Source: JBBUEO01 sp038056915 (GTDB lineage Bacteria > Patescibacteriota > UBA1384 > UBA12157 > JAENIV01). From it: a DNA stretch of 13,537 bases. The notes beneath the pieces were generated by a model. That model was given only the letters and a program-made list of their open reading frames with translations, had not been told where the DNA came from and did no database searches. The stretch is from assembly GCA_038056915.1 (NCBI GenBank), contig JBBUEO010000012.1, positions 1 through 13,537 on the forward strand. The letters run 5' to 3'. This document shows, piece by piece, positions 5,036-11,469 of the stretch (position 1 is the stretch's first letter; every line of letters begins with the position of its first letter). A program made the position numbers and the translations under genes.

Positions 5036-5521
5036 TTACCCAGGTATACCCGCAAACCAGGCAAGATGGTACCAGCCTACATTGCAGTGCAAGTTGATAC
5101 CAACATACTTGGGATTGCAATCGAGAAAGACTACCCGTGGCTGACCGTTGGCATCCCGCCAAAGCTGGCTGTCATCTTCGCCGAGGGCAGCCACATACCA
5201 CAAGCCAATTTCCCAAAGCTCCTGCCAAACCTCTGCAAGTGGAGCGACTTCCGCTGGGAGACAGGGTATGTCGCCCCCGCTTCTGACAAACTGCCGAGCT
5301 ACCTCGGTAGAGACTGACCTGTCAGACCGTCGAAGCCGCAGTGTGGTTTCTTTTTGTCCCGATTTCCCGCCATTCCATTTGGCTGGGTCGAAGGATGAAG
5401 AGATGAGAGGTAGACTATGCGGCAAGCTCTTAGCCGCCTCTTGCGGCAACTGATCGTAGTTTACCAAAACGCCATGAACTTCGATCAGCTCGTCGGGCTT
5501 TACAACTTGAACTGTCGGCAT
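5036..5521 (-). CDS. Unrecognised GC-rich protein in an insulated transcription unit
   Basis: A 161-residue soluble protein that I do not recognise. It begins MPTVQVVKPDELIEVHGVL. A middle region is rich in R and S, and the C-terminal half is rich in tryptophan (EVWQELWEIGLWYVAALG, then NVGWYHLAWF). No signal peptide, membrane segment or familiar catalytic motif is visible. The base composition stands out: a hand count of bases 5281-5340 gives 34 of 60 G+C, against 13 of 60 at 6001-6060. The ATG follows GAAAGGAG at good spacing, a near-consensus promoter lies 40 bases upstream, and terminators flank both sides. The opposite strand also has a long open frame (4958-5317), but the terminator, promoter and ribosome binding site all favour the minus strand. 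Recent transfer is likely. Confidence 0.75.
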   Translation of the reverse strand: MPTVQVVKPDELIEVHGVLVNYDQLPQEAAKSLPHSLPLISSSFDPAKWNGGKSGQKETTLRLRRSDRSVSTEVARQFVRSGGDIPCLPAEVAPLAEVWQELWEIGLWYVAALGEDDSQLWRDANGQPRVVFLDCNPKYVGINLHCNVGWYHLAWFAGIPG

Positions 5522-5547
5522 TTCTGAGTTACTCCTTTCATTACCGA

Positions 5548-5588
5548 GTTCTAATATTCATTCTACTAAATTAGAACCGAAATGTCAA
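5548..5588 (-). promoter_or_regulatory. Strong sigma-70 promoter overlapped by a palindromic operator
   Basis: On the minus strand the -35 is TTGACA (5588-5583), the spacer 17 bases, and the -10 TAGAAT (5565-5560). A perfect 8-bp inverted repeat, GTTCTAAT (5577-5570) and ATTAGAAC (5555-5548), straddles the -10 with a 14-base gap, placing the half-sites two helical turns apart. This is the geometry of a dimeric repressor site. It drives the GC-rich gene. Confidence 0.8.
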
Positions 5589-5626
5589 TCAATCATCCAA
5601 AAACTTATACTAAAAATTAAGATAAT

Positions 5627-5650
5627 AAAAAAAGGCCTGTCGCCTTTTTT
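5627..5650. terminator. Bidirectional terminator after tRNA-Leu(CAG)
   Basis: GGC (5634-5636) pairs with GCC (5642-5644) around loop CTGTC. The stem is extended by an A-run (5627-5633) facing a T-run (5645-5650), so it can act on either strand. It ends the tRNA-Leu(CAG) transcript and insulates the GC-rich gene from it. The GC stem is short, so its strength is uncertain. Confidence 0.65.
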
Positions 5651-5677
5651 CCTGCCAGAGGTGGGAGTAATTACATC

Positions 5678-5760
5678 TGGGCGAAAGAGGATTCGAACCT
5701 CCACGAGATTGCTCTCACTAGCTCCTGAAGCTAGCGCGTCTACCATTTCGCCATTCGCCC
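5678..5760 (-). tRNA. tRNA-Leu(CAG)
   Basis: A complete class II tRNA of 83 nt. Acceptor GGGCGAA/TTCGCCC, anticodon arm CTAGC-TTCAGGA-GCTAG with anticodon CAG, long variable arm, T-arm GGAGG-TTCGAAT-CCTCT, discriminator A. CCA is not encoded. Confidence 0.95.
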
Positions 5761-5765
5761 GTATT

Positions 5766-5868
5766 CCAGCACCGAGACATATTCTTCATTTGTATATGCT
5801 CCCGACATCCGTCGGGATTTCGCAGACTATCAAAATATTTTTGTGCTCAACAATTCCGCCACTCTGGC
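5766..5868 (-). pseudogene. tRNA-Leu-like 5' remnant with an internal hairpin
   Basis: It begins five bases beyond the solute-binding protein stop. The minus strand reads GCCAGAG then TGGCGGAATTG, which matches the acceptor and D-arm start of the Leu tRNAs nearby. After that it loses the cloverleaf: no valid anticodon arm can be drawn, and the expected 3' acceptor CTCTGGC is absent. Further along there is a 7-bp hairpin TCCCGAC-GGAT-GTCGGGA flanked by TGC/GCA. It may be a decayed tRNA-Leu or a structured spacer RNA. Confidence 0.35.
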
Positions 5869-5872
5869 AAAA

Positions 5873-7249
5873 TTACTTTTTCACCCTCTTAGTCTCCAGA
5901 TACCAGGAGGCGACATTTAAAAACCGATCCGCCTCACATGAACCAACGATTTTTTCGATGCCTTTGACTTTTTCCAAAACATAATAATACATCGTTTGAT
6001 GTTCAATAATAATAATGGGAATTTCTTGGTCAATAATTTTTTGAAATTCCTGATATTTTTCTTCGCGCTTGCTAAAATCAAACTCTTGACGAGCTTCTTC
6101 TAAAAGTTTATCAGCTTTACTATTTTTAAAATTAGACAAATTTTTACCATCTTCCTTAATCTGGGAGGAATGCCAGAAAGGATAAGGATCGGGGTCTTCG
6201 CCGTAGTCAAGACTATATAAAAGCAAATCATAGTCTCTTTGGGGAATAGTAGTTTTTTGTAATGTTACATTGTCTTTAATATCTAAAGTAATCTGCACTT
6301 TATTTTGACTCCATTTTTTCTCAATTTCATTGGCAATTGCCTGATTTTTAGGATTATCGGAAGTCACCAGCCGCAAATTCAGTTCTTTGGCAGGGGCGGT
6401 ATTTTCTTTCAAAGCTTTTCTAACATTTATGTCCTGGAGGTCTTTGCGCGAAAGATTAAAAAATAGAATCAGAGAACGCGGTAGACTCAACTCAAATTCT
6501 CGAAAATTCTTTTGAGAAATTCTTTTAAAAAGGGTAAAACCCGAAAGATCTCCCCGACGAGCTGATTTTATTAGCTCTTCTTCGCTTTGAAAATATTTGA
6601 TGATAATTTTATCAACATAAGGCCTACCGTTATAGTAATCCTCGCGAGCAATTAGTGTAATTTCATTTTTGCTTTCGTCGCTGATTCGATAAGGACCGTA
6701 TTTAAAAATTGGTTCGGTAGAAGCATATAGAAAGGGAGAGAATGGCTGTTTAAAAGTAAAAGTTATTATCTGTGGATCAGGGGTGGAAATATTAATATCC
6801 TGCCAGATATTTTGGCTGATAATCTCCCGGGCTAAATCTTCAGAATTAAAATTTGGTCTTAAATGAAATTCATAAACTTTGCCATTTTCTTTAATCTCCC
6901 AATCTTTGGCAATGTCACCAACAATATTTTTATTGCTATCCATCTTGGTCAGACCAGCGTAGATTAACCGTGAGAGATGTTTATCAATATCTTTTCTTTC
7001 GCCGACAATTCCTTCGCGGAATTCTCCCCCAAAATCCGCCACTGCTTGAGTATGGTTAATCCAAGTAAGATAACCGATATAAATGATTAAACCAACTGTA
7101 AAAATAAAAAGACAAAGAATAATAATTTTTTCCAAACGACTTAAAACTTGGGGAAGGTATTTTATTGCCCGGCCGGTTTGCCTAAAGGGATAAGTTCTAA
7201 GAAAACGTTTGATTTTGCCAAATTTTTTGTAAAAAATAGTCATTTTCAT
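5873..7249 (-). CDS. Membrane-anchored solute-binding protein family 5 (OppA/DppA-like)
   Basis: A 458-residue protein. A basic N-terminus is followed by one membrane helix at about residues 42-63 with no signal-peptidase or lipobox cleavage site, so it is probably tethered to the outer face of the membrane. The rest matches the extracellular SBP_bac_5 domain: IYAGLTKMD with GDIAKDWEIKENGKVYEFHL near the start, then the typical late motif DYDLLLYSLDYGEDPDPYPF. Family members bind peptides, nickel or sugars for ABC importers; they are usually over 500 residues, so the domain is somewhat reduced. No permease or ATPase gene is nearby, so its partner is unknown. It follows secG by 43 bases. The ATG has no good ribosome binding site; a second ATG is two codons downstream. 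Confidence 0.87.
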   Translation of the reverse strand: MKMTIFYKKFGKIKRFLRTYPFRQTGRAIKYLPQVLSRLEKIIILCLFIFTVGLIIYIGYLTWINHTQAVADFGGEFREGIVGERKDIDKHLSRLIYAGLTKMDSNKNIVGDIAKDWEIKENGKVYEFHLRPNFNSEDLAREIISQNIWQDINISTPDPQIITFTFKQPFSPFLYASTEPIFKYGPYRISDESKNEITLIAREDYYNGRPYVDKIIIKYFQSEEELIKSARRGDLSGFTLFKRISQKNFREFELSLPRSLILFFNLSRKDLQDINVRKALKENTAPAKELNLRLVTSDNPKNQAIANEIEKKWSQNKVQITLDIKDNVTLQKTTIPQRDYDLLLYSLDYGEDPDPYPFWHSSQIKEDGKNLSNFKNSKADKLLEEARQEFDFSKREEKYQEFQKIIDQEIPIIIIEHQTMYYYVLEKVKGIEKIVGSCEADRFLNVASWYLETKRVKK

Positions 7250-7292
7250 TTTAAATAATTTCCGTCTTGAGAAAATTTGATTAAAATGCTTT

Positions 7293-7508
7293 CTAAATCA
7301 ACAAATTTACGATTACCAACAAAGCAAAAACGAGAGCAATAACGATGGTAAACCAATATAAAAATTTTTCCGCTCCTCGACGAGAACGATAAACTGTGCT
7401 TTCGCCCCCAAAAGCCCCACCCAAAGATGTTCCTCGATGCTGCAATAAAATCGCTAACATTAAAATTATTGCTAAGATGATTTGGACAATCATTAATATT
7501 CGGGTCAT
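7293..7508 (-). CDS. secG: Preprotein translocase subunit SecG
   Basis: A 71-residue protein with the SecG layout: a first membrane helix at residues 3-22, the cytoplasmic loop LLQHRGTSLGGAFGGESTVY with its conserved Q-x-x-x-G-x-x-(L/G)-G-G-A-F-G-G pattern, a short basic stretch (RSRRGAEKF), and a second helix at about residues 50-70. SecG associates with SecY and SecE and assists SecA-driven export. The length is normal. GAAAGGA lies at good spacing before the ATG. It sits between tRNA-Cys and the solute-binding protein gene. Confidence 0.93.
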   Translation of the reverse strand: MTRILMIVQIILAIILMLAILLQHRGTSLGGAFGGESTVYRSRRGAEKFLYWFTIVIALVFALLVIVNLLI

Positions 7509-7547
7509 TTCGTTCCTTTCATATTTGATTGGAATAGATATTAATCA

Positions 7548-7618
7548 AGGCCTGAGCCGGAATTGAACCGGCGTACGCGGTTTTGCAGACCGCTACCTAA
7601 CCACTCGGTCATCAGGCC
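7548..7618 (-). tRNA. tRNA-Cys(GCA)
   Basis: A complete 71-nt cloverleaf. Acceptor GGCCTGA/TCAGGCC, anticodon arm GCGGT-CTGCAAA-ACCGC with anticodon GCA, T-arm GCCGG-TTCAATT-CCGGC. The discriminator is T, as expected for tRNA-Cys. CCA is not encoded. Confidence 0.95.
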
Positions 7619-7662
7619 ATAATGATATAAGTTTTCACCAAGCCCATTCAAGGACGAGTTTA

Positions 7663-7691
7663 CACCGAGCCCCGTTTGAAGGGGCGAGGTG
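7663..7691. other. Hairpin between tRNA-Gly and tRNA-Cys
   Basis: The arms CACCGAGCCCC (7663-7673) and 7681-7691 pair at 9 of 11 positions with a 7-base loop. There is no following T-run on the minus strand, so it is not a typical terminator. It overlaps the tRNA-Gly CCA and may guide processing between the two tRNAs. Confidence 0.5.
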
Positions 7692-7764
7692 GAGCGGGTG
7701 AGGGGAATTGAACCCCCGGTCTTGACATTGGCAATGTCACGTTTTACCACTAAACTACACCCGC
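7690..7764 (-). tRNA. tRNA-Gly(GCC), CCA encoded
   Basis: A complete cloverleaf. Acceptor GCGGGTG/CACCCGC, D-arm GTTT/AAAC, anticodon arm TGACA-TTGCCAA-TGTCA with anticodon GCC, T-arm GGGGG-TTCAATT-CCCCT, discriminator T, then CCA at 7692-7690. Its first 15 bases also encode the last codons and stop of the upstream HTH gene. Confidence 0.95.
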
Positions 7765-8427
7765 ATTTAAAGAATATTGCTTTTGGAAAAGGTCTATCCA
7801 AATAAAAATCTTCTCTTTTAATTGCCTACTCGCAACCGTCATTGAACAGATACCATACGACAATCGTTTAGTCGGATGTTTCCCATATATTATTTGCGCC
7901 TTATTAAATTGGCCTTGTGGTAAACCGATGGATCTTGACCAAAAACGCTGACATTTATCTATGTTTAAGTCCGGGTATAAAATCATTGTGAGCTTGATTC
8001 TCGCTTTCGGAACAGTGCATATTTCCTGAAGAAAAAGAGAAAATATTCTTAGCATATTAGGATTTGTGTTGGACAATCTGACCAGTGAATTTCTAATATT
8101 GCTATCACCTTCCCCCCAATAAATCATAATTCCAGCAATAAATAATAGATTTTGTTTCAATATCGGGAAAGCATCCCTTGCTTGCTTACGTGCTTCCTCT
8201 CTCCACTGCTCCCATTTTTGTTCCTTTGCCTTATTTAATAATCGAAGTCTTTTCCTGGATAAAATATTGGCTTTTCTACTAAGCTCTTTTTTAATATTTC
8301 GAGACCAATCAATCTTTGAAAACCACTTCGATAAAGTACTTTTGGGAATATCAAGTTCTTTACTAATTCTATTATAACTATTGCCTCGTTTCCGCAATCG
8401 CATCGCAAGATGTTTATCGTTTCTCAT
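7750..8427 (-). CDS. HTH protein with LAGLIDADG-like C-terminal region, ending inside tRNA-Gly
   Basis: A 225-residue protein. Residues 15-37 form a helix-turn-helix (GNSYNRISKELDIPKSTLSKW). A basic, alanine/arginine-rich helix follows to about residue 85, and then LLFIAGIMIYWGEGDSN at 94-110, which resembles the first helix of a LAGLIDADG module. A later strand-helix pattern includes FWSRSIGLPQGQF. This matches a widespread CPR and actinobacterial family with the Y-W-(A/G)-E-G motif; whether it cuts DNA or only binds it is unknown. The last five codons (NAGVV) and the TAG stop lie within tRNA-Gly. No ribosome binding site precedes the ATG; a 9-bp inverted repeat ends directly against the start codon. 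Confidence 0.72.
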   Translation of the reverse strand: MRNDKHLAMRLRKRGNSYNRISKELDIPKSTLSKWFSKIDWSRNIKKELSRKANILSRKRLRLLNKAKEQKWEQWREEARKQARDAFPILKQNLLFIAGIMIYWGEGDSNIRNSLVRLSNTNPNMLRIFSLFLQEICTVPKARIKLTMILYPDLNIDKCQRFWSRSIGLPQGQFNKAQIIYGKHPTKRLSYGICSMTVASRQLKEKIFIWIDLFQKQYSLNAGVV

Positions 8428-8465
8428 AAATGTAAACTATTGTTATTTACATTTCTATTATAACA
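8428..8465 (-). promoter_or_regulatory. Extended -10 promoter and inverted repeat at the HTH gene start
   Basis: On the minus strand TGTTATAAT (8465-8457) is an extended -10 element. Just downstream, AAATGTAAA (8454-8446) and TTTACATTT (8436-8428) form a perfect 9-bp inverted repeat with a 9-base spacer. It runs from about the transcription start to the ATG. It could be an operator for autoregulation by the HTH protein or a hairpin covering the start codon. Confidence 0.65.
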
Positions 8466-8533
8466 CATAGGTTCTATTTTTAAAATTGCAACTAAATAAA
8501 TAGTCTATTTTAGGATAGCAAAAATACACTTAC

Positions 8534-8562
8534 TTGTAAAGGTATAACTATTTCGCTATAAT
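8534..8562 (+). promoter_or_regulatory. Sigma-70 promoter for the plus-strand gene
   Basis: TTGTAA at 8534-8539, a 17-base spacer, and a perfect TATAAT at 8557-8562. It lies about 58 bases upstream of the ATG at 8620 and diverges from the HTH gene promoter. Confidence 0.75.
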
Positions 8563-8619
8563 AGGTTCAAAGAATTTAAATTTACCTTAAACGAACCTTG
8601 AAAGACTGAAGGGAGCAAA

Positions 8620-8967
8620 ATGTCCAAAAAAGATAAATCAAAATTTCGAAAAAGAATCAAAGCAGAAATTTTAAAACAAATGGCCCAATCGCAATCTGCT
8701 CTGACAACGCCAACGGCTGAAAACATTGTTCAAAAAACTCCTGCATCTGCTTCTACTTTAGGAGAGAATCTCAAACAAGAAATAAGCCTCCCATTAGCTC
8801 CAGAGAATGATCCGATCAGTCCGATTCGCAAAGATCTTAAAAAATCCGGCTTAATTATTAGTTGTATGATAATTGTCGTTGCCAGCCTGATGATCTTAGA
8901 TTTAAAAACCGGTCTTATTCTTAAAGCCAGTGACTGGCTTTTCCAAATCTTTAAAATTCAAATTTAA
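8620..8967 (+). CDS. Single-pass membrane protein, unknown function
   Basis: A 115-residue protein that I do not recognise. A strongly basic N-terminus (MSKKDKSKFRKRIKAEILKQ) is followed by a low-complexity S/T/A/P-rich linker to about residue 70. One membrane helix lies at about residues 76-94 (SGLIISCMIIVVASLMILDL), then a short amphipathic end. GGGAG precedes the ATG at good spacing, and a near-consensus promoter lies upstream. It is the only plus-strand gene in the window, divergent from the HTH gene and convergent with comM. The gene itself is well supported by its signals; its function is not. Confidence 0.75.
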   Translation: MSKKDKSKFRKRIKAEILKQMAQSQSALTTPTAENIVQKTPASASTLGENLKQEISLPLAPENDPISPIRKDLKKSGLIISCMIIVVASLMILDLKTGLILKASDWLFQIFKIQI

Positions 8968-9006
8968 TGACTCGAGGGACATTTGAGACGATATTGAAAA
9001 TAGCTT

Positions 9007-10515
9007 TTAGTAAATTGAGTGCTCTTTAGGTCTATATTGCAAGGCCTCGGCGATATGGCTTGAACTAATATTTTGTTCTCCAGCTAAATCAGCAATCGTT
9101 CTGGCTAATTTGATAACCCGGGTATATTGACGGGCTGATAAATTGAGCTGACTGGAAGCGGCTCGAAGTAGGGCATTTGATTTTTCATCTAATTGGCAAT
9201 ACTCTCGAATTTCTTTTGGTTTAAGTTCGGAATTAGTCTTAGTCTGTCTTTTTCTTTGAATTTTTCGGGCGTTTTCCACTCGCTGGCGGACCCGGGAAGA
9301 GCTTTCCGCCACCCTATCATCAGCTAATTTCTCATATTTCACTCGGGGAACTTCGATGTGAAGATCAATTCTATCAATTAAAGGGCCTGAGACTCTTTTT
9401 TGATAACGAAGAATTTGCGTCGGGGTACAAATACAGGCCTTAACCGGATCTCCGAGATAGCCGCAAGGGCAAGGATTTTGCGCCGCCACCAGAATAAATT
9501 TAGCCGGATAGGTGATTGAACCCTGGGCTCGGGAAACTGTCATAATGCCATCCTCAAGCGGCTGACGCAAAGCTTCCAAAACCGAGCGAGTAAATTCGGC
9601 GAATTCATCCATAAACAAAACACCCCGATGAGCCAAAGTAATTTCTCCGGGATGAGGAATCGTCCCTCCGCCGACTAAAGCGACATTCGAGGTTGTATGG
9701 TGAGGGGCGCGGAAAGGACGATGATTAACTAAAGGTTCAGCCGTCGAAAGCAAGCCGACGACAGAATATATTTTGGTAACTTCTAAAATTTCGTCGTCTA
9801 CAAGTTCAGGCAAAATTGAAGGGATACTCCTTGCTAAAAGAGTTTTTCCGGCGCCGGGCGGTCCGATCATCAAGAGGTTGTGACCGCCGGCGGCGGTAAT
9901 TTCTAAAGCCCTTTTTGCTTGTTCCTGACCTTTAACATAAGCTAAATCGTATTCGTATTTTTGCGGGGTTTGAATTTTAAATTTTTGATAATAAGGCGGC
10001 AGGCTTTTTTCTTTTTTAAAATAAAAAATTAGCTCTTTTAAGTCTTTTGCCGGCACAATCTTAATTTTTTTAACTAACGAGGCCTCTTGTTTGTTTATAT
10101 CCGGCAGGATAACCGCAGAAAATTTATTATTTAATGAACTAACAATCGGTAAAATACCGTTGATGTGTCGAAGACTACCGTTTAAAGCCAATTCACCGAC
10201 TAATAAAAAATTCTCATCGATCAACGGGATTTGCTCATCAGCGACTAATATTCCTAAAGCAATCGCCAAATCATAGGCTGGACCTTCTTTTTTAATATCA
10301 GCGGGAGCCAAATTCACGGTGATTCTTTTTACCGGAAAATTAGCCCCGGAATTCATAATCGCCGAGCGGACCCGGTCTTTTGATTCTTCGACCGCTTTGT
10401 CCGGCAGTCCAACAATAGTAAAACTTGGCAGACCCCGGGAAATATCAACTTCTACTTCCACCGGCACCGCTTCCAGTCCCACCACCGCTGCGGCATTTAC
10501 TTTTGCTAAAGACAA
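9007..10515 (-). CDS. comM: YifB/ComM family Mg-chelatase-like AAA+ ATPase
   Basis: A 502-residue full-length protein. An N-terminal S5/Lon-protease-like fold occupies roughly residues 1-165 (SRGLPSFTIVGLPDKAVEES is diagnostic). The AAA+ core has Walker A GPPGAGKT at 218-225, Walker B VLFMDE at 299-304, a sensor-1 asparagine in AAQNPCPCG, and DRID with a candidate arginine finger at 382. A four-cysteine knuckle (C349, C351, C361, C363) and a C-terminal helical domain follow. ComM is a hexameric branch-migration helicase that promotes integration of single-stranded DNA during natural transformation. The start is TTG at 10515, chosen because GGAGG lies four bases upstream and the family N-terminus begins there. 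The stop TAA lies 39 bases from the convergent plus-strand gene. Confidence 0.95.
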   Translation of the reverse strand: MSLAKVNAAAVVGLEAVPVEVEVDISRGLPSFTIVGLPDKAVEESKDRVRSAIMNSGANFPVKRITVNLAPADIKKEGPAYDLAIALGILVADEQIPLIDENFLLVGELALNGSLRHINGILPIVSSLNNKFSAVILPDINKQEASLVKKIKIVPAKDLKELIFYFKKEKSLPPYYQKFKIQTPQKYEYDLAYVKGQEQAKRALEITAAGGHNLLMIGPPGAGKTLLARSIPSILPELVDDEILEVTKIYSVVGLLSTAEPLVNHRPFRAPHHTTSNVALVGGGTIPHPGEITLAHRGVLFMDEFAEFTRSVLEALRQPLEDGIMTVSRAQGSITYPAKFILVAAQNPCPCGYLGDPVKACICTPTQILRYQKRVSGPLIDRIDLHIEVPRVKYEKLADDRVAESSSRVRQRVENARKIQRKRQTKTNSELKPKEIREYCQLDEKSNALLRAASSQLNLSARQYTRVIKLARTIADLAGEQNISSSHIAEALQYRPKEHSIY

Positions 10516-10534
10516 ATATCCTCCTGCTCTTAAT

Positions 10535-10553
10535 GGCTCAATCCATCTGAGCC
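10535..10553 (-). other. Hairpin just upstream of the comM ribosome binding site
   Basis: GGCTCA and TGAGCC form a 6-bp stem with a 7-base loop in the 57-base space before comM. There is no T-run, so termination is unlikely. It might influence access to the nearby GGAGG. Confidence 0.4.
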
Positions 10554-10572
10554 GTTCAAACCAACCTGTGAA

Positions 10573-10920
10573 TTAAACCTTCTGATAATACACTTCTTTG
10601 CCCACTTCGCCGAACTGCCTAATTAAACCCTGACTTTCAAGTTCCTGCAAATAGCGCTCGGCCGTGGCATCGGAAACCTTCAGCAATTTCTGAACTTCGT
10701 CGTTGGTGATTTTTTCATCTTTAGATTTCTTGCCAATCATTTCTTCCAATTTCGCCAAATTCTCCTTCCGCCTTTCAACTTTTGGATTGATAAAGGGTGT
10801 TTCTTTAGTTGATAGGTTCTCTTTCGCTGCTTCCGCTGTTTTTTTAGATCGTATAATAAAATAGACAATAACTCCACCGATGATTAGCCCAACGATTAAT
10901 CCGATGAGAAAATAAAACAT
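10573..10920 (-). CDS. Membrane-anchored winged-helix protein
   Basis: A 115-residue protein. The N-terminus is a membrane helix with GxxxG-type spacing (residues 3-24, IGLIVGLIIGGVIVYFIIRS), followed by a charged linker. Residues 65-115 form a winged helix-turn-helix of the DeoR/MarR kind (ITNDEVQKLLKVSDATAERY, then LESQGLIRQ and a V-Y-Y wing). A helix-turn-helix tied to the membrane could sense envelope conditions or act as a protein-interaction domain. AAGGAG precedes the ATG. It starts 19 bases after the ArsR-type gene and 57 bases before comM on the same strand, so the three may form one operon. Confidence 0.8.
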   Translation of the reverse strand: MFYFLIGLIVGLIIGGVIVYFIIRSKKTAEAAKENLSTKETPFINPKVERRKENLAKLEEMIGKKSKDEKITNDEVQKLLKVSDATAERYLQELESQGLIRQFGEVGKEVYYQKV

Positions 10921-10939
10921 TTATTTCTCCTTACTCATT

Positions 10940-11215
10940 TTAATTCAAATTCTTAATAAATTCGAGGACTTTTTGACCATAGGGGGTTAGGTCGTGATAA
11001 ACCCTTGGACCGACATAGTACTTTTCAATTAAGCCTGCTTGTTTTAATTTTTGCGTATGACCGGAAATGGTCCGAAAATCGGCATTTAGTTTCTGGCTTA
11101 TCGCCCAAAGCGAATAATCAGTATCCTCGTTTAGCAATAAAAGTATCCTAATACGATAATGATTCCCGGCACCCTTAAAAATTCTCTCAAATCTCCTAAC
11201 TAATTTCTCATTCAC
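10940..11215 (-). CDS. ArsR-type winged-helix transcriptional regulator
   Basis: A 91-residue winged-helix protein. HYRIRILLLLNEDTDYSLWA leads into the recognition region ISQKLNADFRTISGHTQKLK, then AGLIEKYYVGPRVYHDLT, matching the ArsR/HTH_20 layout. No cysteine or histidine pair for metal sensing is visible, so it is probably not a metal sensor. The start codon is GTG at 11215, with G-rich sequence just upstream. It heads a run of genes to the membrane-anchored winged-helix protein and comM. A perfect 14-bp palindrome with related half-sites lies about 80 bases upstream, which suggests autoregulation and possibly control of comM. Confidence 0.82.
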   Translation of the reverse strand: MNEKLVRRFERIFKGAGNHYRIRILLLLNEDTDYSLWAISQKLNADFRTISGHTQKLKQAGLIEKYYVGPRVYHDLTPYGQKVLEFIKNLN

Positions 11216-11296
11216 CTTATCCCCTCAATTCTCCTCCACCCGACCAACCTGCTTATACTATTCTACTTATACTATTTATCCTTGATGATATTCTTG

Positions 11297-11332
11297 TATT
11301 CTCGAGAATAAGAGAACGTCATCTAGAGAATG
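11297..11332. promoter_or_regulatory. Candidate operator upstream of the ArsR-type gene
   Basis: TATTCTCGAGAATA (11297-11310) is a perfect 14-bp palindrome. A related imperfect site, CATCTAGAGAATG, follows at 11320-11332, with AGAGAA between them. The ATTC/GAAT half-sites are typical of winged-helix dimers. The spacing is suitable for a site upstream of the promoter. Binding is an inference. Confidence 0.5.
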
Positions 11333-11386
11333 TTTTAAATTGTATCTGTTTATTTATATTTTATCGGTTTATTTATACGAATTCAA

Positions 11387-11449
11387 ATGGATTGGGAGGG
11401 GGCGTTCTATTACACTCCGGCTTGTCCCTCGTAGCTTTAGCGATGTGGG
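11387..11449. repeat. 63-bp repeat, copy 1
   Basis: Identical over 63 bases, in the same orientation, to 13036-13098. It is G+C-rich compared with its surroundings and contains an imperfect hairpin (GCTTGTCCC facing GTGGGA around GCTTTAGC). It lies just downstream of the NUDIX gene. No protein is encoded. It resembles a small non-autonomous element. Confidence 0.88.
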
Positions 11450-11469
11450 GTCTCAATTTTTCCGAGGGG

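Noticed and set aside
4958..5317. Plus-strand open frame of 119 codons with a basic N-terminus
   Set aside because: It is antisense to the 5036-5521 gene, which has a strong promoter, a GAAAGGAG ribosome binding site and a terminator in the matching direction. The plus frame runs through that terminator hairpin and has only a weak AGGG before its ATG. High G+C favours open frames on both strands.
4777..8451. Shared 14-base match TGTAAATAACAATA at 4777-4790 (plus) and 8438-8451 (minus)
   Set aside because: In AT-rich DNA of this length, a match of this size is expected by chance. It is recorded only because one copy lies in the HTH gene's inverted repeat.
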